DNA of 64,000 bases from Nectonema munidae (GCA_030549495.1 JAUIRK010000917.1:372001-436000); one strand, 5' to 3'; shown: positions 45,243 to 58,584, counted from the stretch's first letter. Program-made: numbers and translations. The notes: generated by a model from the sequence alone, not told the origin.

Positions 45243-45590
45243 ATTTCTGGTTCATTGTAATTAGGCTTACTATATTTGTATTTCACAAAGGTTTGTTTGT
45301 AGAAAGCTATTGTCTCGATCAATTCTTTACTGAAAACAGTTTCCAAGGTTGAACAGGTGTCTTTTCGAAAGAAGATTTCTAAAAACCTTAGTCTACCTGC
45401 TGGTCCAAACAAACATACGTCTTCTAAAATTAAATTGGTATCTTACTAATATGTAGCTTCACTACCAGCATCTTAGTTTGGATTATCCAGAGGAAGAACA
45501 ACTACGTCTTGTGTAGTGACCGAAAACGCGACATTTTCTAGGGCTTGCTCAAGTAAATCAAAAGTAAATGTGCACTCCATTTTAGACCAA
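45200..45590 (-). pseudogene. Possible piggyBac transposase N-terminal remnant
   Basis: Minus strand. The piece at about 45585-45480 encodes LEQALENVAFSVTTQDVVVL followed by PLDNPN, resembling the acidic, proline-containing N-terminus of piggyBac transposases. The frame 45420-45200 encodes LRFLEIFFRKDTCSTL and then KELIETIAFYKQTF, reminiscent of the segment preceding the DDE domain. Stops separate them. The match is weak; an exon of an unknown gene is the alternative. Confidence 0.3.
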
Positions 45591-46351
45591 AGTTAAAAAG
45601 TAGAACATAATAATAAAAAATTAAATTTAAAAATTCATATATTATTTTATTATTAAATATTTTTTTGTGAAAAAAAATTGTCTAATTTTCTTTATAATAA
45701 ATTTTTGTTTTAAAATATTTAAATCAAGGTTTACAATGTTAATAATTTTTTTATGTAATTTAAATTTTGTAATATTTTTAATTTGTTTACAATATTTTAT
45801 TTTTTATCGATTGACTTTTCCTTTCAAAAATCAAACCTTCTCATGCTTAGGTTAAAGAGTAAAAAAATAGAAACAAAAAGTAGACAATTGCAAACTATAA
45901 AATAGTTATTTTTGAGTGGAAAAAAGTTTTCATTTAAAATAAATCTTAAATACTTTTTTCCTCGTTTAAAAAGACGAATTAGTTACCATATGGGAACGTA
46001 GGCAGGAAAAAAGTAATAACGGCAAAAATCTTGTTTTTATTTATATTTAAAAAAAAGATTTCAAACCGAAAGAAAAATTTAATTTTAGACTGGACGTCGC
46101 GGCACGTATGTAAAATTGCACAGCTTTGATATTCCTGATTTACAAGTGATTATTATTTATAAACTATCTGAGTAAATGGAGGTGAAGTTTGCTAGCGTCG
46201 TAATTAGGTAGAACTGTGCAACTAAAATAAATAAATTTAATAAAGTGAAGCAACCTGAATATCGAATTTTTGCTTCCTCTAACGAACAATCCTAAAAACA
46301 TTTATTGAAAGTATGACTTTTATCATTTGAATTTTTTAATTAAAAACATAC

Positions 46352-46519
46352 CCTCGGCAAAACTCTTTTATAAGAAACTGCGCCAGGAGATGGCGTAAAG
46401 TGGTCTACTTCTTTCAGGTTAACGGAGAACGGATAAGAGCATTTGATGATTTGCCAAGCTTTTGCATTGCGAAATTTCATGTTGTACTTTGCCACATAGG
46501 TCCATTTCTCATCATTTTC
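46352..46519 (-). CDS. ZP-domain exon 2 of gene a
   Basis: Minus-strand exon of exactly 168 bases (56 codons), phase 0 at both sides. The acceptor ATTAATTCTAG precedes it and the donor GTATGTTT follows. It encodes ENDEKWTYVAKYNMKFRNAK, then AWQIIKCSYPFSVNLKEVDH, and then FTPSPGAVSYKRVLPR. After the CGT of the previous exon, a ZP domain is expected to have a strand pair and then a cysteine in a KCxY context (IIKCSY here), as seen. The following exon was not located. The function in insects is in apical extracellular matrix; the specific member is unknown. Confidence 0.6.
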
Positions 46520-47470
46520 CTAGAATTAATTAGTAGGTGAACACATGTGTTGTTAATTACACTAACAAACATTTTTTTCTAACTAAAAAACTTAACTTTG
46601 AAATATCGTTTCCAATATCAATAAGAACTCAATCAAATTATTAATTCCTTTTTCTTTGCTATATGATAATTTATTAATGATAAAAAAGAAATGATCACAA
46701 TTTTAATCATTTATTGTCTCCACGTTAACCAATCTTTAAACTACCGTACTTTTAAGAGGGCCTGTATTGTTTAAACTTTAAGCTATACAGGTCTTATAGT
46801 GCTTATTATGCAGTAGGCAATAAAACGAGAAGATTTTAGAATAATTTAAAGTATCCTAAAATCGCAATTCAAATTACGCCTTTTTGGGCATTTTTTATTC
46901 AATGTACTGATTTATTTTGCAAATCTTCTTATCGGTTATTTCTAATCCAAATTCAGTTGCTTGGTTTAAACACTAAGTTTGATTCAGAAGAAAATATGCT
47001 TATTTCATTTGAATTTGGCTGCAGTTCTTGAAAATGTTAAAGCAGCTTGTCCAAAAAAGTTCTTTTATATCTTCGAATTCACCGAATTGAACACGATCCA
47101 GTTGATACCAATAAACCAAGAAAAACAGGAATGTATATATCTCGAGGGTGAGAAGTGACTTGCCCTCTATATTTATAGCTCTTTTTTATATGAATAATAT
47201 AAAATATATGCCCTGACACTTCGAGCTACCTTATCCATATCTTTTCTCCTTATTTTCTCTTTCGTTATGTTCTCATTTTATCTTTTATATTTTAATTTTC
47301 TATTTTCTTATTAAAAGATTTTTCTCTTAATTGTTCAACATGCTTTATGCTAATTCTCACATGGTGATTGATATCGGTAAAATATATTTAAATTTATAAA
47401 ACCTTACTTTTTTAAACAAATACACTGAATAAAATCGTTTTTTAGTCTGTTATAAGAAAATGAATGATAC

Positions 47471-47640
47471 TTTAATGAATTTGGTTCCACAACCCAGTAA
47501 AGGAATGTAGAAAGAGTATGTTTGTCTTTGAGAAAGCGTAAGAAAGCAGGCTGGATCAAAATCACTTATGATGCTTTCGGTGTAGGCTTTTACGAAATCC
47601 AGAGTTACCAACATTTTGTCATCAAGACATTCATGGAACG
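47471..47640 (-). CDS. ZP-N exon 1 of gene a
   Basis: Minus-strand exon of 170 bases, opening with two bases of a split codon and closing in phase 0 (donor GTATCA, weak). It encodes FHECLDDKMLVTLDFVKAYT, then a cysteine (DPACFLTL), and then TYSFYIPLLGCGTKFIK. C..D.M.V.......C...........L..CGT is the classic opening of a ZP domain. Joining it in phase 0 to 46352-46519 keeps the frame open. Neighbours are the paralogous exon at 43237-43400 downstream and, 4.4 kb upstream, the unnamed repeat gene. Confidence 0.6.
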
Positions 47641-49983
47641 CTTTAATATATAGTGACAAAAATAAGTTTCAGCGATTTACTAGACTACATAGAATATAAT
47701 ATGGTATATTGACTCATTTTATGCACTTTTAACTATAAATTATTTTGTCCTAAATGTTAGTTTTTTAAATTTGTATTATTTTACGTAATTGTTATTTAAT
47801 TAATTACACTGTTCAACATTTTTTTTAAACTTTGAAGCTTCTAAAAAATAATACCACAATCAAAAATCATGATTAGCTAAATTTTTATCATATATGAAAG
47901 AAAAGTTAAAAGATCTTATGCTGAAATGGAAAACTAAATAGTATTACTTTATCAAAAAACCACATTTTATTTCATTTTAAACGACTTTAACCCTATAAAT
48001 AAAAATGATGTTTAACAGATTGAATAATTAAGGATTTTAAATCATCACTTCATTTAGACTTCTCGATTCTCTTATTCTTATTTTACTTGTTATCTTTTAG
48101 TATCAATGAAATTTTCTGTTGTTTTTTCCCTGCTTTCCTCTCTGAGACAACTTTTAGTCATAATTTTGAAAGTTTAGCAAATTGCGCTTTCCTTTCTTTT
48201 AAAGACGAATTCAAACGAATCATGCTTGAAAAGTCTGTGAATTTGTAGACCAATATAAACACCTTTTACTTTTTCGTCATTCAAAGAAGAAATTTTAATC
48301 TTAAATATTTTCTTCTTCGGGGTTCATCACTTTTGCAAAGTTCTCCCAGCTTTATGTGTAAAAGAGGTAGATTTATATTTATGCAATTTAAGATGGATTT
48401 TCACCATTTCTTTTATCAGGTCTCCAGAATTTTCTTGTCTTTTTTTTGTTCTATTCAAAGATTCGATTGGACGACTGCCGCACTCACTCAAAAAAGCTGT
48501 ACCTAGTATGTTGGCTTTGTAAGCACGTCGCAAACTTTCAACTATCCCAAATTAGCCATTTCTTTTCATTTTCTTTTATACACTCCAACTTCTGTTGATT
48601 TTTCTATTTCTTTCTTCATTAACATCATTTTATCACGACAGAAAACTAGGTATATTTATTATACTAGAGTTAATGGACTGTTGTAAATAATATTTTATCC
48701 TTCAGTTACAACGAACCTATACAAGTATAGCCTATTTCATTTAGGAAGTGATTGGAATCGTAAAAATGTCGACTCGACTGAAGGGCAAATTGATATAATG
48801 TCAAATTTTGTGTTTCACTGATTTTATTGGCTCATCTGTCAGTTAGTAGGAAAAGTCCTTATATATTATCTATCTGCTCAATGAACTAAAATGTAACTAA
48901 CTAACTGATAATATGAAACTAACTAGTGAGGAAGCCATCTGTGCCATACGATGACTTCCATGTCGCTTGCCTGGTGCTACACCTACTCGTAGCTGCTGCT
49001 GCTGCTGCAAAAACGCAACAAAACTTTCCCTCTCCACGAGCATGGTTGAAGAAAAAGTGTTTATTCCGTTTTCGAATCGATTTTAAACAACTAAAGAAGA
49101 CTTATAATGAGATAGCGTACTCTGAGACTAATAACTACAATAATAATCTGTCTAATCAACTAAATGATCAATTAATAAATTATCGAATTAACTTAGTTAA
49201 AATAATTAACTAACTAGATAAACAACTAACTGAGAAATATACTCTAAAGTACTACAAATTTTCAATATTCTGTATTCCACCCTATTCCATTACACTTTTA
49301 TGGGTTTAAACTTTAAACGAATCAAATAATTATTTTGCACATGAAAATAAAGGAATTGCAACTTTTGACCAGATAAAAAAAATTTCATTAAAATTATTTG
49401 CACGTAATTGTTTATTTATTCATACCCAGTCAAAATTTATTTTTTAGATTAGAAGATAGTTTCCATAATTAATAAAGAGATAAACAATTAGGTAATCCAA
49501 TGCAGAAATCTCAAATTCAAATCACTTGACGTCCTGTTTCGAAAATTTACAACTCTCGAATGCTGGGTAAAAAATCCAAAGATTCAAAAGATATCGAATT
49601 ATAGAAAAATATAGAATAGTTAAAAAGCAATAAAAAAGTTTGAATGGAGTTTCAATTCTATTTTCCTGAAACTTGATATCTCTTCTCCTCTACAATTTTA
49701 TCAAAATCAGGGGTTAACTTCGTAGAAGCAGTATACTGTTAAAATATCATTCATATCATTTGTTTGTCTTGTTCTGTTTTCACTTCTTCATATTCATCCC
49801 TGAAAAAATTTGTTCTCAAAAATAAATTGTACCAAACTTACATAGAATTTTTAGAGCAAATGAAATTATTTTCTGCTGAAAATTTATCCTAATTCTGATG
49901 CATCAACTGTAAAAGGGTAAGTTCAAACATGATCAACTGTAAAAGTATGAAGACCAACAAGCTTATAACATACATGGTCTATT
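47641..49983. other. Spacer; upstream exon of gene a not found
   Basis: No exon could be supported. A minus-strand frame at 48533-48327 (SECGSRPIESLNRTKKRQE) is of mixed composition but has no recognisable domain. Five CTG/GCT triplets lie near 48992-49008. Confidence 0.35.
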
Positions 49984-50090
49984 CAGGGGTCGGCAACATA
50001 TGGCACAAGTACCAAGTGTGGCACGCTGACAAATATACAATGGCACTCACGTCTCTGTATAGGCAAGAAATAAACCAACATTTTATGTTA
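49984..50090 (+). repeat. Single hAT-like transposon end
   Basis: CAGGGGTCGGCAACATATGG followed by GTGTGGCACGCTGAC, the typical left terminus of one widespread hAT group. The opposite end is not seen nearby, so it is a fragment. Confidence 0.6.
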
Positions 50091-52025
50091 TAATTATATT
50101 TTAAGATGAAGAAAGATTCAACCTTTTGTTTATAAGTTGACGCTGTTAACTCCTATTTTTTGAAATCAGTTCTATGTTTAGAGGAATGCCGATCATGATG
50201 TGCTAAAATTAATCAACCTCCTTTCCACGCCGAATCTAACAAGGACTATTGAAAATACTTTCTTATAACACTTCATTATCAAAGATTCCTTCTCTCAATC
50301 TTATTTCAAAACAGTTTTATTTAACGTAAATTTTATCGTTTTTTTTACTATATTTAGAGCTAAAATTCTAACATTGGAGCATATGAATAATTTAAATCAT
50401 GATATATTTACTTCTTATTTTTCAATAAAATCGTTTCCATTATATATAAATATACGCCGACTTTTATTCTATTCACATACCCCTCAAAGTAATTCTAAGA
50501 TAGTAAATTTAAAAATTGATAGTACTATAATTAAAAGGTAACTTTAGTTGGAAAGATAAAAAGAAAATATAAATTGATTTTTTAAACATTTTTATGGGCA
50601 GTTTTCAATAAATATACGATCTAAATGATACGACATAGGACCAACAATCAAATTAGTTTAGACATGTTATGTTAAGTAGTTTATACAAAATAATCTATAC
50701 CGTTGAAGTATTTGCTGACATTTGAAAATGAATTCCTAGAATTCAATCTTGACAAATCAACATTTTCATTCACTAAATCATAAAAAGAAGAGAATAAAAT
50801 ACTGTAAAATATCAATCCTAAATTTTACTTACTCGAATCGAGGTCTTCTGTTCTCTCATCATCATCTTTATTGTTTTCATTTAACAAAACATTATTGGCT
50901 TAAATTTAAAATACAAAAATATATAATTCATTTTAGGTATATATAATAATCAAGGCAATTTAAATGCCATCTTTTTGCATGCATCATGTTTAAATCGGTA
51001 TATGCTATGTATTTGGTTAAACTTTTTTTAGGTGAATAAAGTGAATTTTTTTTCATTATGTCAAAAAATTCTTTAGGTTTATTTTAGTAAGTTTTTAATA
51101 GATAAGTCAAGTCTTAAGTAAGTGAGTGAAGTTTACCTTAAAGCAAACTAAAATTTTACCCGAGGAAGAAAAGGCAGATTATATAAAGAATGAAAAAAAT
51201 TTGTTTTAAAATTAACAAAGCAAAGCGACATAAATAATAGATAAATAGCAATGATAGTGTATGTTAAAGGTAAGCATGATAAAAAAATTTGGTAAGAATT
51301 TTAGGAATTGAAATGGAAAATAGCGTGAAGATAGAAAGGCTGTGAGTAGGATACAACGCCAATTTTGATTTGTCTTTCTTTTACCAATAAATTTTTGCTA
51401 TATAAAAAAAGCTACTGCCAAAGGAAAAAAATTTTTTTAAATTGAAAAGATTTCTGGCAAAACATTTTTTCATGGTTTTTATTATAATTCAAAAAAATTT
51501 AATTAAAAAAGACGAGATTGTTGATATTATTTTGAATTTTTCTTTAATGTCAATTTTTTTAATTTTTACTCTAATTTTTGATCTTTCTCAATATAGTGAT
51601 ATTATATAAATATTTAATATAAAAAAATAATGATATTTTATATGTATAAAATAGACAGGATTATGTTTCGATATGCATACTGCATAGTATTTAAAAATAA
51701 AATTACATAAAAATTGCATTGCAGAAAAATAAATCCAATTTCCAAATAATTTTCATTTTTTGCAAGAATTGATTACAATGTCTAGTTTTTGTCGCAATAA
51801 AATATGTTGAGCTTTATTGCACTGCGTAACAAAAAATTGTTTCAATCTATTTTTTATTGTCTTTGGTATAAATCTAGGTCGTTGAAAATATTAGTAATAT
51901 TTGTTTTGATTGATTCATTTTTTGATATATTTTAGATAAAAAAAATATTTTTATAATAATCATAAGAATAACTCCATTTTTTGCTTTATTATTTAAAATT
52001 TTATTTTGTTTAACTATTTTTTAAA
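50091..52025. other. AT-rich spacer, no gene seen
   Basis: No supported feature. Confidence 0.4.
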
Positions 52026-53660
52026 ATGGTTGAAAAACAATTTAAGCTAAAAGGCGATAATTTTTGTTATGCATGTGAAGAACATGTTGGCCTAAACAAG
52101 TTAAATATGACATTTCATGTGGTACACGGTATTTTCTTGCATATGAACAATATTTTGCCATGCAAATAGGAAATCAAGATAAAATTTGGGCCTCTCGTGT
52201 AATCTAAAAAATATAGTTCTTTCCATTCCATTCTAGAAAGGTGACTTCGTGGAAAAAGAAAATCTGTGCATTTTGCAACTCCAATGATTTAACGAGAACC
52301 GACAAGTAACTTGAGCCATTGTTATTTTTGCATGATATATCTCATATATAACAACAAGGGATACAAAAAACTCATTTATCCCAATATACAATCTTTAATT
52401 TTACCAGTTCCACAAAGTGAGGAGTTGGTGATTTCTGATTCTTCAACTTTATATTTATTTGATGTTGATATGTCAGATCATAATGATATTTGGACACCAA
52501 AACACTCCGAGCTCACTCAACATGAACACTATTTTTCGGATCAAAATGAGCTTGAAAACTTAATAAAAGATTTAAACCTTAACAAATCTTTCAATGAATT
52601 GCCTGCATCAAGATTGAAAGAGTGGAATTATTGGCTAAAGGTGTGAACATTTCAATGTACAGACGACGGCATTTAGGCTTCTCGAATTTCTACACTATGT
52701 GCGAAACCTTATGGATTTTCACAAACACAAGAGACTTATTTCGAAATATAGGTGTAATTCATGAGCCATTCAATGGTGTTTGCTTATTCAATGCAGATTC
52801 GTCTATAAAATATCTCAAGCTGGTTTTGCTTCACAATGGAAATAAACATCCATCCATTCCTGTTTGTAATTCTTTTCAACTTAAGGAAAACTATAGAAAT
52901 TTGAGATATTTGCTAGAGAATATCAAATATGACGAGTACAGATGGGACATATGTGGTGATTTTAAGATGATAGGACTTGGGCTGAAAGTTCAAGGAAGAT
53001 ACAAGCATCATTGCTTTCTGTGTTTATGGGATAGTCGGAATAGGAAAAACCACTATCAAAAACGCGAATGGCCAAAAAGAATATCACTTGAATCTGGTCA
53101 GCAAAATTTGAAATTTGCTTCTCTTGTCCCTAGAAAAAAACTTTTCTTCATCCTCTTCATATCAAGCTTGGCATTGTTAAACAATTCGTGACATCCTTAC
53201 ATCCAAATAGTTGTTACTATGCAAAAATACGTGAAATGTTTTTCAAGTTGTCTGAAGCAAAGTTAGCTGCTGTTGTATTTCTGAGACCTGAGGTTAGAAA
53301 AATCTTACTGTGAGAATCGTTCGAAAATTAAATGAATCATATTGAAAAATAAGCATTGAAGTCCAATAAAAATGTCGTAAATGTTTTTTGTCCCACAAGA
53401 ATGCTGAAAATTACAAAGATTCAATTTCAGAACTAATTGGAAGTCATCATGACATCATGCGATGCCATATGTCAATAAAAATGTCCTATTTGCATTCCCA
53501 TCCAGAGTATTTCAGACTAAATCTGTGTGATATGTCTGAATAATATGGCAAGCGTTTTGGTTAGGATATAGTGTTAATCGAGAAATGCTATTAAGGAAGA
53601 TGGACGAATCAATGATAGACGATACGTTTGGAACTTGATATGAGATGAAAGGCGCTACAA
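52026..53660 (+). pseudogene. Decayed member of an unnamed repetitive gene family (HNGNK/CFLCLWDSR family)
   Basis: Pieces in order on the plus strand: MVEKQFKLKGDNFCYACEEH (52026 onward), SHCYFC (52310), LENLIKDLNLNKSFNELPAS (about 52550), and GVNISMYRRRHLGFSNFY (about 52640). Then LVLLHNGNKHPSIPVCNSFQ (about 52820-52880), WDICGDFKMIGLGLKVQG and HHCFLCLWDSRNRKNHYQKR (about 53005-53065). Then, after a stop, IKLGIVKQFV (about 53165), and finally a degraded MSIKMSYLHSHPEYF and YGKRF (about 53470-53560). I recognise these blocks from uncharacterised, multi-copy proteins of arthropods and other animals, but know no curated name or function. The paired CxxC motifs suggest zinc binding. Asp residues before LLHNG and in CGD could belong to an RNase-H-like fold (speculation). 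Several stops and frame changes show that it is dead. Confidence 0.65.
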
Positions 53661-56059
53661 AAAAACAAAGATGCTGAAAATTTTGTTTCTAAAATATGCA
53701 TTTTTTCCTTTTTTAAACAAAAAATATTAAAATATATATTTAAAAATGTTCATAACATTTTTCAAGCACATTGAAGCTATACAAAAAAATAATGTTTTTT
53801 CCAATCAGCACATCATAGAAAAAATGCAAAAAAATATAAAGAAACAAAATCTTAAATTTTTGTAACTCTGTGTTATACTTAAGTATAAATAATAGCAAAT
53901 GTAAAGAATAGAATAAAAAACCATTTTCCTCCATTTTTTAATGTTCATTATTGTCTCAACAAAAATGAATAAATTATGATTAACTGGCAGAGAGTAAAAT
54001 GCCTAAATATAATAAAGATTACAAGTATTGTATTAAAACCAGATTTACTTTAAGGGGGTACTTTTGGGATAATATAATTACATTTTAATTCATAAACTAC
54101 AAAAAAAAATTGTATGTAGCACAATTCTTTTTTCTTAAACAAGTTTAAGACATTTTTCAACCACTATTTTTTCTTGTTTCTCACCTTTATAACTACCTGT
54201 AGCCATATTTAAAGTCTAAATAGTATATGTACAGCTGAGGATTCGATGCTGATAAATTTCCCAAAATTGTTATATTTTATATTTAAAATATACTTACGCT
54301 TTGTATTAAGAAAGGGATTCACCACTTTTGTTTTTGGATTTTTGACAATTAAAAATCTTGATGAAGCTAAAATCAAAAAAGGGTTATTTACAAAATTTGT
54401 GAATAAGGAAGTAAAATATGAACTCTCTTTAGGATTAATTCATCTATTCAAATTCTTTATAAATAATACAAATAAAATTATTCTGGTCTATAGTTTTCAT
54501 AAAATTTGTATTGATTTTAGCATTGTTAATAATAAAACATTATTCTTGAATGTAATAAGGTTAAAATAAGCAATGACTGTATGTATGAGTTTAAGAAAAA
54601 GTGTTACCGCTTTGGCGTATTTTTGTTCTCCCTTAAAAAGTTCTAAAACACTTCTAAACGCTGAAAACTGAGCAATTGAGATATATAGAATAGATACATA
54701 AAATAAGGAGAAAAATGTCAGCATCCATTATTACACCAGTTTATATCTCAAATTTCAACGTATTTTGTGTTAATGCAGGAATTGAATAAAGTAAAAAATA
54801 AAACCTTGCCGCCTTACTTTACCATTACCTCTTATATAAAGTAAATGTTTTTCAATTTCCCATAGTTAGTGCAAAACTGTTTATAAATATGTTAAAGCAG
54901 TAAAGAACATCAGATATAAAACATATTTATAATAGTCCTAATAAATTAAGATATGTAAAAATATTACAAAGACAAAAAAGAATAATCATAAACAATGTAA
55001 TAATAATAATGCCCTTTAGAAATAATTAAATTACAACCATATGGTTCTTCTAGTGATCTACAATGATTTGGGATAATCTTATTTACTAAAATATACAATA
55101 GCGTAAACTGGAGTTTATAAAATTAATTAAGTTCCCTATTATAATTAGTAGTTTTAACTTTTCCCCGATTATATCCCTCTTTGCGGGAAAACGGTAGAAT
55201 GCATCCCCTCAAAGAAGAGGGAATTTCGAGGTCCCCGTCTCACTCTGCTTTGCTGAATTTTGAAAAACATATAATATCACTAATGGCTTCCAACATATAT
55301 AACGCTTCTTTATCTATTAGATAAAATATAAAATTTTATTGAATTTTTTTAAAGACTAAAATTTTGTAATTTAATTTTACTGAATGAAATTCATTAGTCA
55401 CTATAAAGCAACTGCATTCTATCAAAATATTGAGAATCGAATTGAAGATTAAGGAAAAATATAGTTGCAAAAAAAGTTGGATGATGATTAATCTTGAATA
55501 AAAATAGAAAAATTGGGAAATTCAAATGTTACCTCAAAATCAAAAATATCAAAGAAAGGGAGTGGGAAGTTTTAGGCGTATACAAAAAATAAGATCGGGT
55601 TCGTGCGGGTTTAAAGAATATTTTTAAAAACAGCGCTGGTACGGGTTGGTTTATAGGTCAAACGGTTATACGAGGTGAGTGCTATAGCTTTGAGTAGGAA
55701 AAGATTGAGAAGCACTTCTTTAGAGTGTACTTATCATTCTTATTCTATTCCGAAATACAAAACTTATATTCTTTATAAATCGTTGTGAAATTTTTACTTT
55801 TCTTTAGAAAAGTTGCAATGTTCTTAGCGACTTCACTTATATCTTTTAGACAGGGGTAATATGACTTAGAAATTGACTAAAATTTCGTTACTTATAACGT
55901 TAAAATAGCCTGTTAACAAAGTATGTTTCCATGGTAACTGGATGATGATGAAATGCTCGTTAATCGCGTATTTTACTTTGTAATCCTTCTATATAAAAAC
56001 TTATCTTGGTGAAGTTAGCGCGTTTTAACGCACTCTCGTATAGTTTAGAAATGATTTAC
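53661..56059. other. AT-rich spacer, no gene supported
   Basis: A 107-codon plus-strand frame at 54246-54569 is rich in F, I, K and L and looks like chance. GC-richer patches near 55190-55250 and 55590-55680 (CGGGTTCGTGCGGGTTT) resemble repeat fragments without identifiable partners. Confidence 0.35.
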
Positions 56060-56217
56060 TTTTATTAGTTATAGAAAGAAAGCCTGATTTGGAAATGATT
56101 GGTTGAACGTGCGTCGTTTCTTCAGCTGCGCATTGATACTTTCCAACATCCTCCAAAGACACATCTACGATCATCAGATTGAACTCTCCATGCTTATTTG
56201 GACCACTAATTTCGTAT
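56060..56217 (-). CDS. Ig-domain exon, second half
   Basis: Minus-strand exon of 158 bases. The acceptor ends GCGTAG and the donor is GTAAATC. It encodes YEISGPNKHGEFNLMIVDVS and then LEDVGKYQCAAEETTHVQP, the F-strand of an immunoglobulin domain with the D.GKYQC signature, and then a GFLSIT G-strand. Joined to the exon at 58585-58735 the split codon gives Lys and the frame is kept. The domain resembles those of Kirre/Nephrin-like cell adhesion proteins, but the gene cannot be named from one domain. It leaves in phase 1. Confidence 0.75.
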
Positions 56218-58584
56218 CTACGCATCCATATAAATAATGATGTATCTTCTCAGTTCATTTTCATTTATACAATGAATGTTCTTTTACGAAGGAAACATAA
56301 AAAATTATCTACATATTACAGTATGGAGAAGAGACAAAGTTATATGTCTCTTTATTTTGGTGTTTTATAAGATTGAATAGAATTTAAATATTTTTATACA
56401 GCACTTACATTTGTCATTTCTTTTTTTATATCAAAATTTGTTTGAAATGTTCAAAGTGTTTGCCTATTCAATACGTAGATATCATTGATGTGAATATCAA
56501 CATGGGTTAACCGTTGAATTATGAAATGTGGTAGCGATGAACATATATCTGGATTCATGAGTTTGTTTTTAGATCTTGTTTTGTTAATCTCTTCAGAATT
56601 TGCCTTCGTATGCTAAATCTTTGTTTCTATATATATATATATATTTATTCCTTACTAATATATTTTATTTCAATTAATTACGTATGGGTTTATTTCATAC
56701 AAGCGGATTTCTGGCCTTTGATTATCCCGCAAAAAAATAATAATACAGTTGGCTATAAATCGCAAGTATTTCTTTTATATTGTTATCAACTATCTTTATA
56801 TAATATTTTCCTTTATTATATTTTTTTTTGCAAAATAAATCTTATTCTTCTTCAAGCTCTTCCCTTCTTTCATTAATATACATATTTTTAATTGAAAGTA
56901 GTAAGCTCTCTTCTATTCGAATATAGAATCTATAGAATATAGAGGATTGAATAAAGAAAACCTACTACTTATATTTACACCTTACTCTGTATTCGCAATT
57001 AGCAAGTTTCTATTCGTGTGCTTTGTTTCAGTATAGTATTTTATAAAAAAGATAAATTTATACTCAACTGTAAAACTGAAAGTAAGAGGAAGGGGTTCAA
57101 TTATTTCTAGTTGTTCTTGCTCGAATTCTAAAATGTTATACTGTTATATTTAAAGTTTCGCTGGAGATTAAATTTGTCTATTTCTAGCTTCTTTCTATAC
57201 ACGAATGTCTTGGGTTCGAATCACATCATTGAAACTTTTTTACTCATAGATCTATGCATGCCCTAAAAATAAGCCTTCTCCGTGAAAGACAAACTTAATG
57301 CTAACGTAATCTGAAACTGGAAAGAAAACACTTACCAAATATTTTTACAGGATGATTTAGTGTGGGTTCATCTTAGTAAATTCATCGATTGTAAATTTTT
57401 ATCATTTATTATATTTTCACTATAATTTATAACTTTAATGAGCTTATTGGTATAGTAAAGTGGTCAAACCTACATAGGTTTTCGACACAATTAAAGCATA
57501 AAATGCTTTCATGGAGATCAGAAGGGATCAAAAAAGTGGCAACATCTGGTTCAGTTCTTTGTAAGAAATGTTTCTTAAACCCCACTGAACAATAAGGAGG
57601 GGTGTGAAAAAATTATTTACGAGGGTAAAGTCTTTGCAGCAATGAAATAAAATTGAGAAGAAGAAATGATCAAACAGTGTTGAAAGTGGAATTTAACTGA
57701 AAATGAAAATAAAAGAGCAGAAATATATAAGCAACAAAGTATTTTATATATATAATATACCAGAATGATAGATTTGTTGCAAAAAAGAAATAAAAATAAG
57801 AAAGACTAAACGTAAAAAGCTGAAGGTAATAAAAGAGAAGAGAAAAAAATAATAATTATAGTGAAGATTGAATAAACATAATAAATCAGTATAGTTTGAG
57901 AAGAGAGGAATAAAAAGAACGAGTGTACCATAAAGTGAAAGCAATAGATTTACAATATAGAAAAGGTATGAAAGAATAATTACTCATTAAGGTAAGGAAA
58001 AAAGAAAGAAAAACTAAAAGCCTCCGAGAATTCAAAATACTAATTCTGAATAAATTGGGGTGGAAGAGTCAAAGTTTTATACAATTTTATATTTTGTAAT
58101 ATATTTTTTTTGCAAAAGTTTTTGTGTGTAAATGATTTTACAAATCTATTTTTCTGATTTTTTAATAAATTTTAGTTTTGAGATGTTATTAGACTTTTTA
58201 TACACACGCACACTAAAGTTTAATGATAAAAAATAGATTATATACAAGAGTTTATGTAATTTAAAAAATTGAAATTGATAACAAGTTAAATTGCATAATA
58301 TAAAATGAAAATATTACTTTTCGAAAAAACAAATTTTAAATTAGGAAATTTAGTGCGAAAAATTGCAAAGTAAAAGAGTTATAAATTACAGTAAAAATAT
58401 TTTTAAATGGTAAAGATTATTTGTCGGCCAACTTACCGCCATCGATAAATTTGCCTTTCAATCAATTTATATTGAATTTGGTTTTACCGGCCATCCATAG
58501 CAATATAAAAAGTTTGGCAGCTATGTTGATATAGACTTAATATTACGCGCGTGAAACTAGATTGCACACAAAAAAAATTCTTAC
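56218..58584. other. Intron of the Ig-domain gene (2,367 bases)
   Basis: Inferred intron between two halves of one Ig domain: GT at the donor (58584-58583, minus strand), AG at the acceptor (56219-56218). It holds an (AT)n run near 56627-56645 and a lone box-B-like GGTTCGAATC near 57212. No other gene is supported. Confidence 0.6.

Noticed and set aside
48327-48533. Minus-strand frame with SECGSRPIESLNRTKKRQE
   Set aside because: Mixed composition, but its only donor would join to the ZP exon at 47640 in the wrong phase, and no domain is visible.
48926-49213. 95-codon plus-strand frame with an alanine run
   Set aside because: The alanines come from a short GCT triplet run; the rest is N/K/I-rich and no homology is recognised.
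54246-54569. 107-codon plus-strand frame
   Set aside because: F/I/K/L-rich, without motif; the length is possible by chance in AT-rich DNA.
57180-57330. Lone box-B-like GGTTCGAATC
   Set aside because: No A box or cloverleaf, and no similarity to the SINE body at 25.4 or 38.1 kb.
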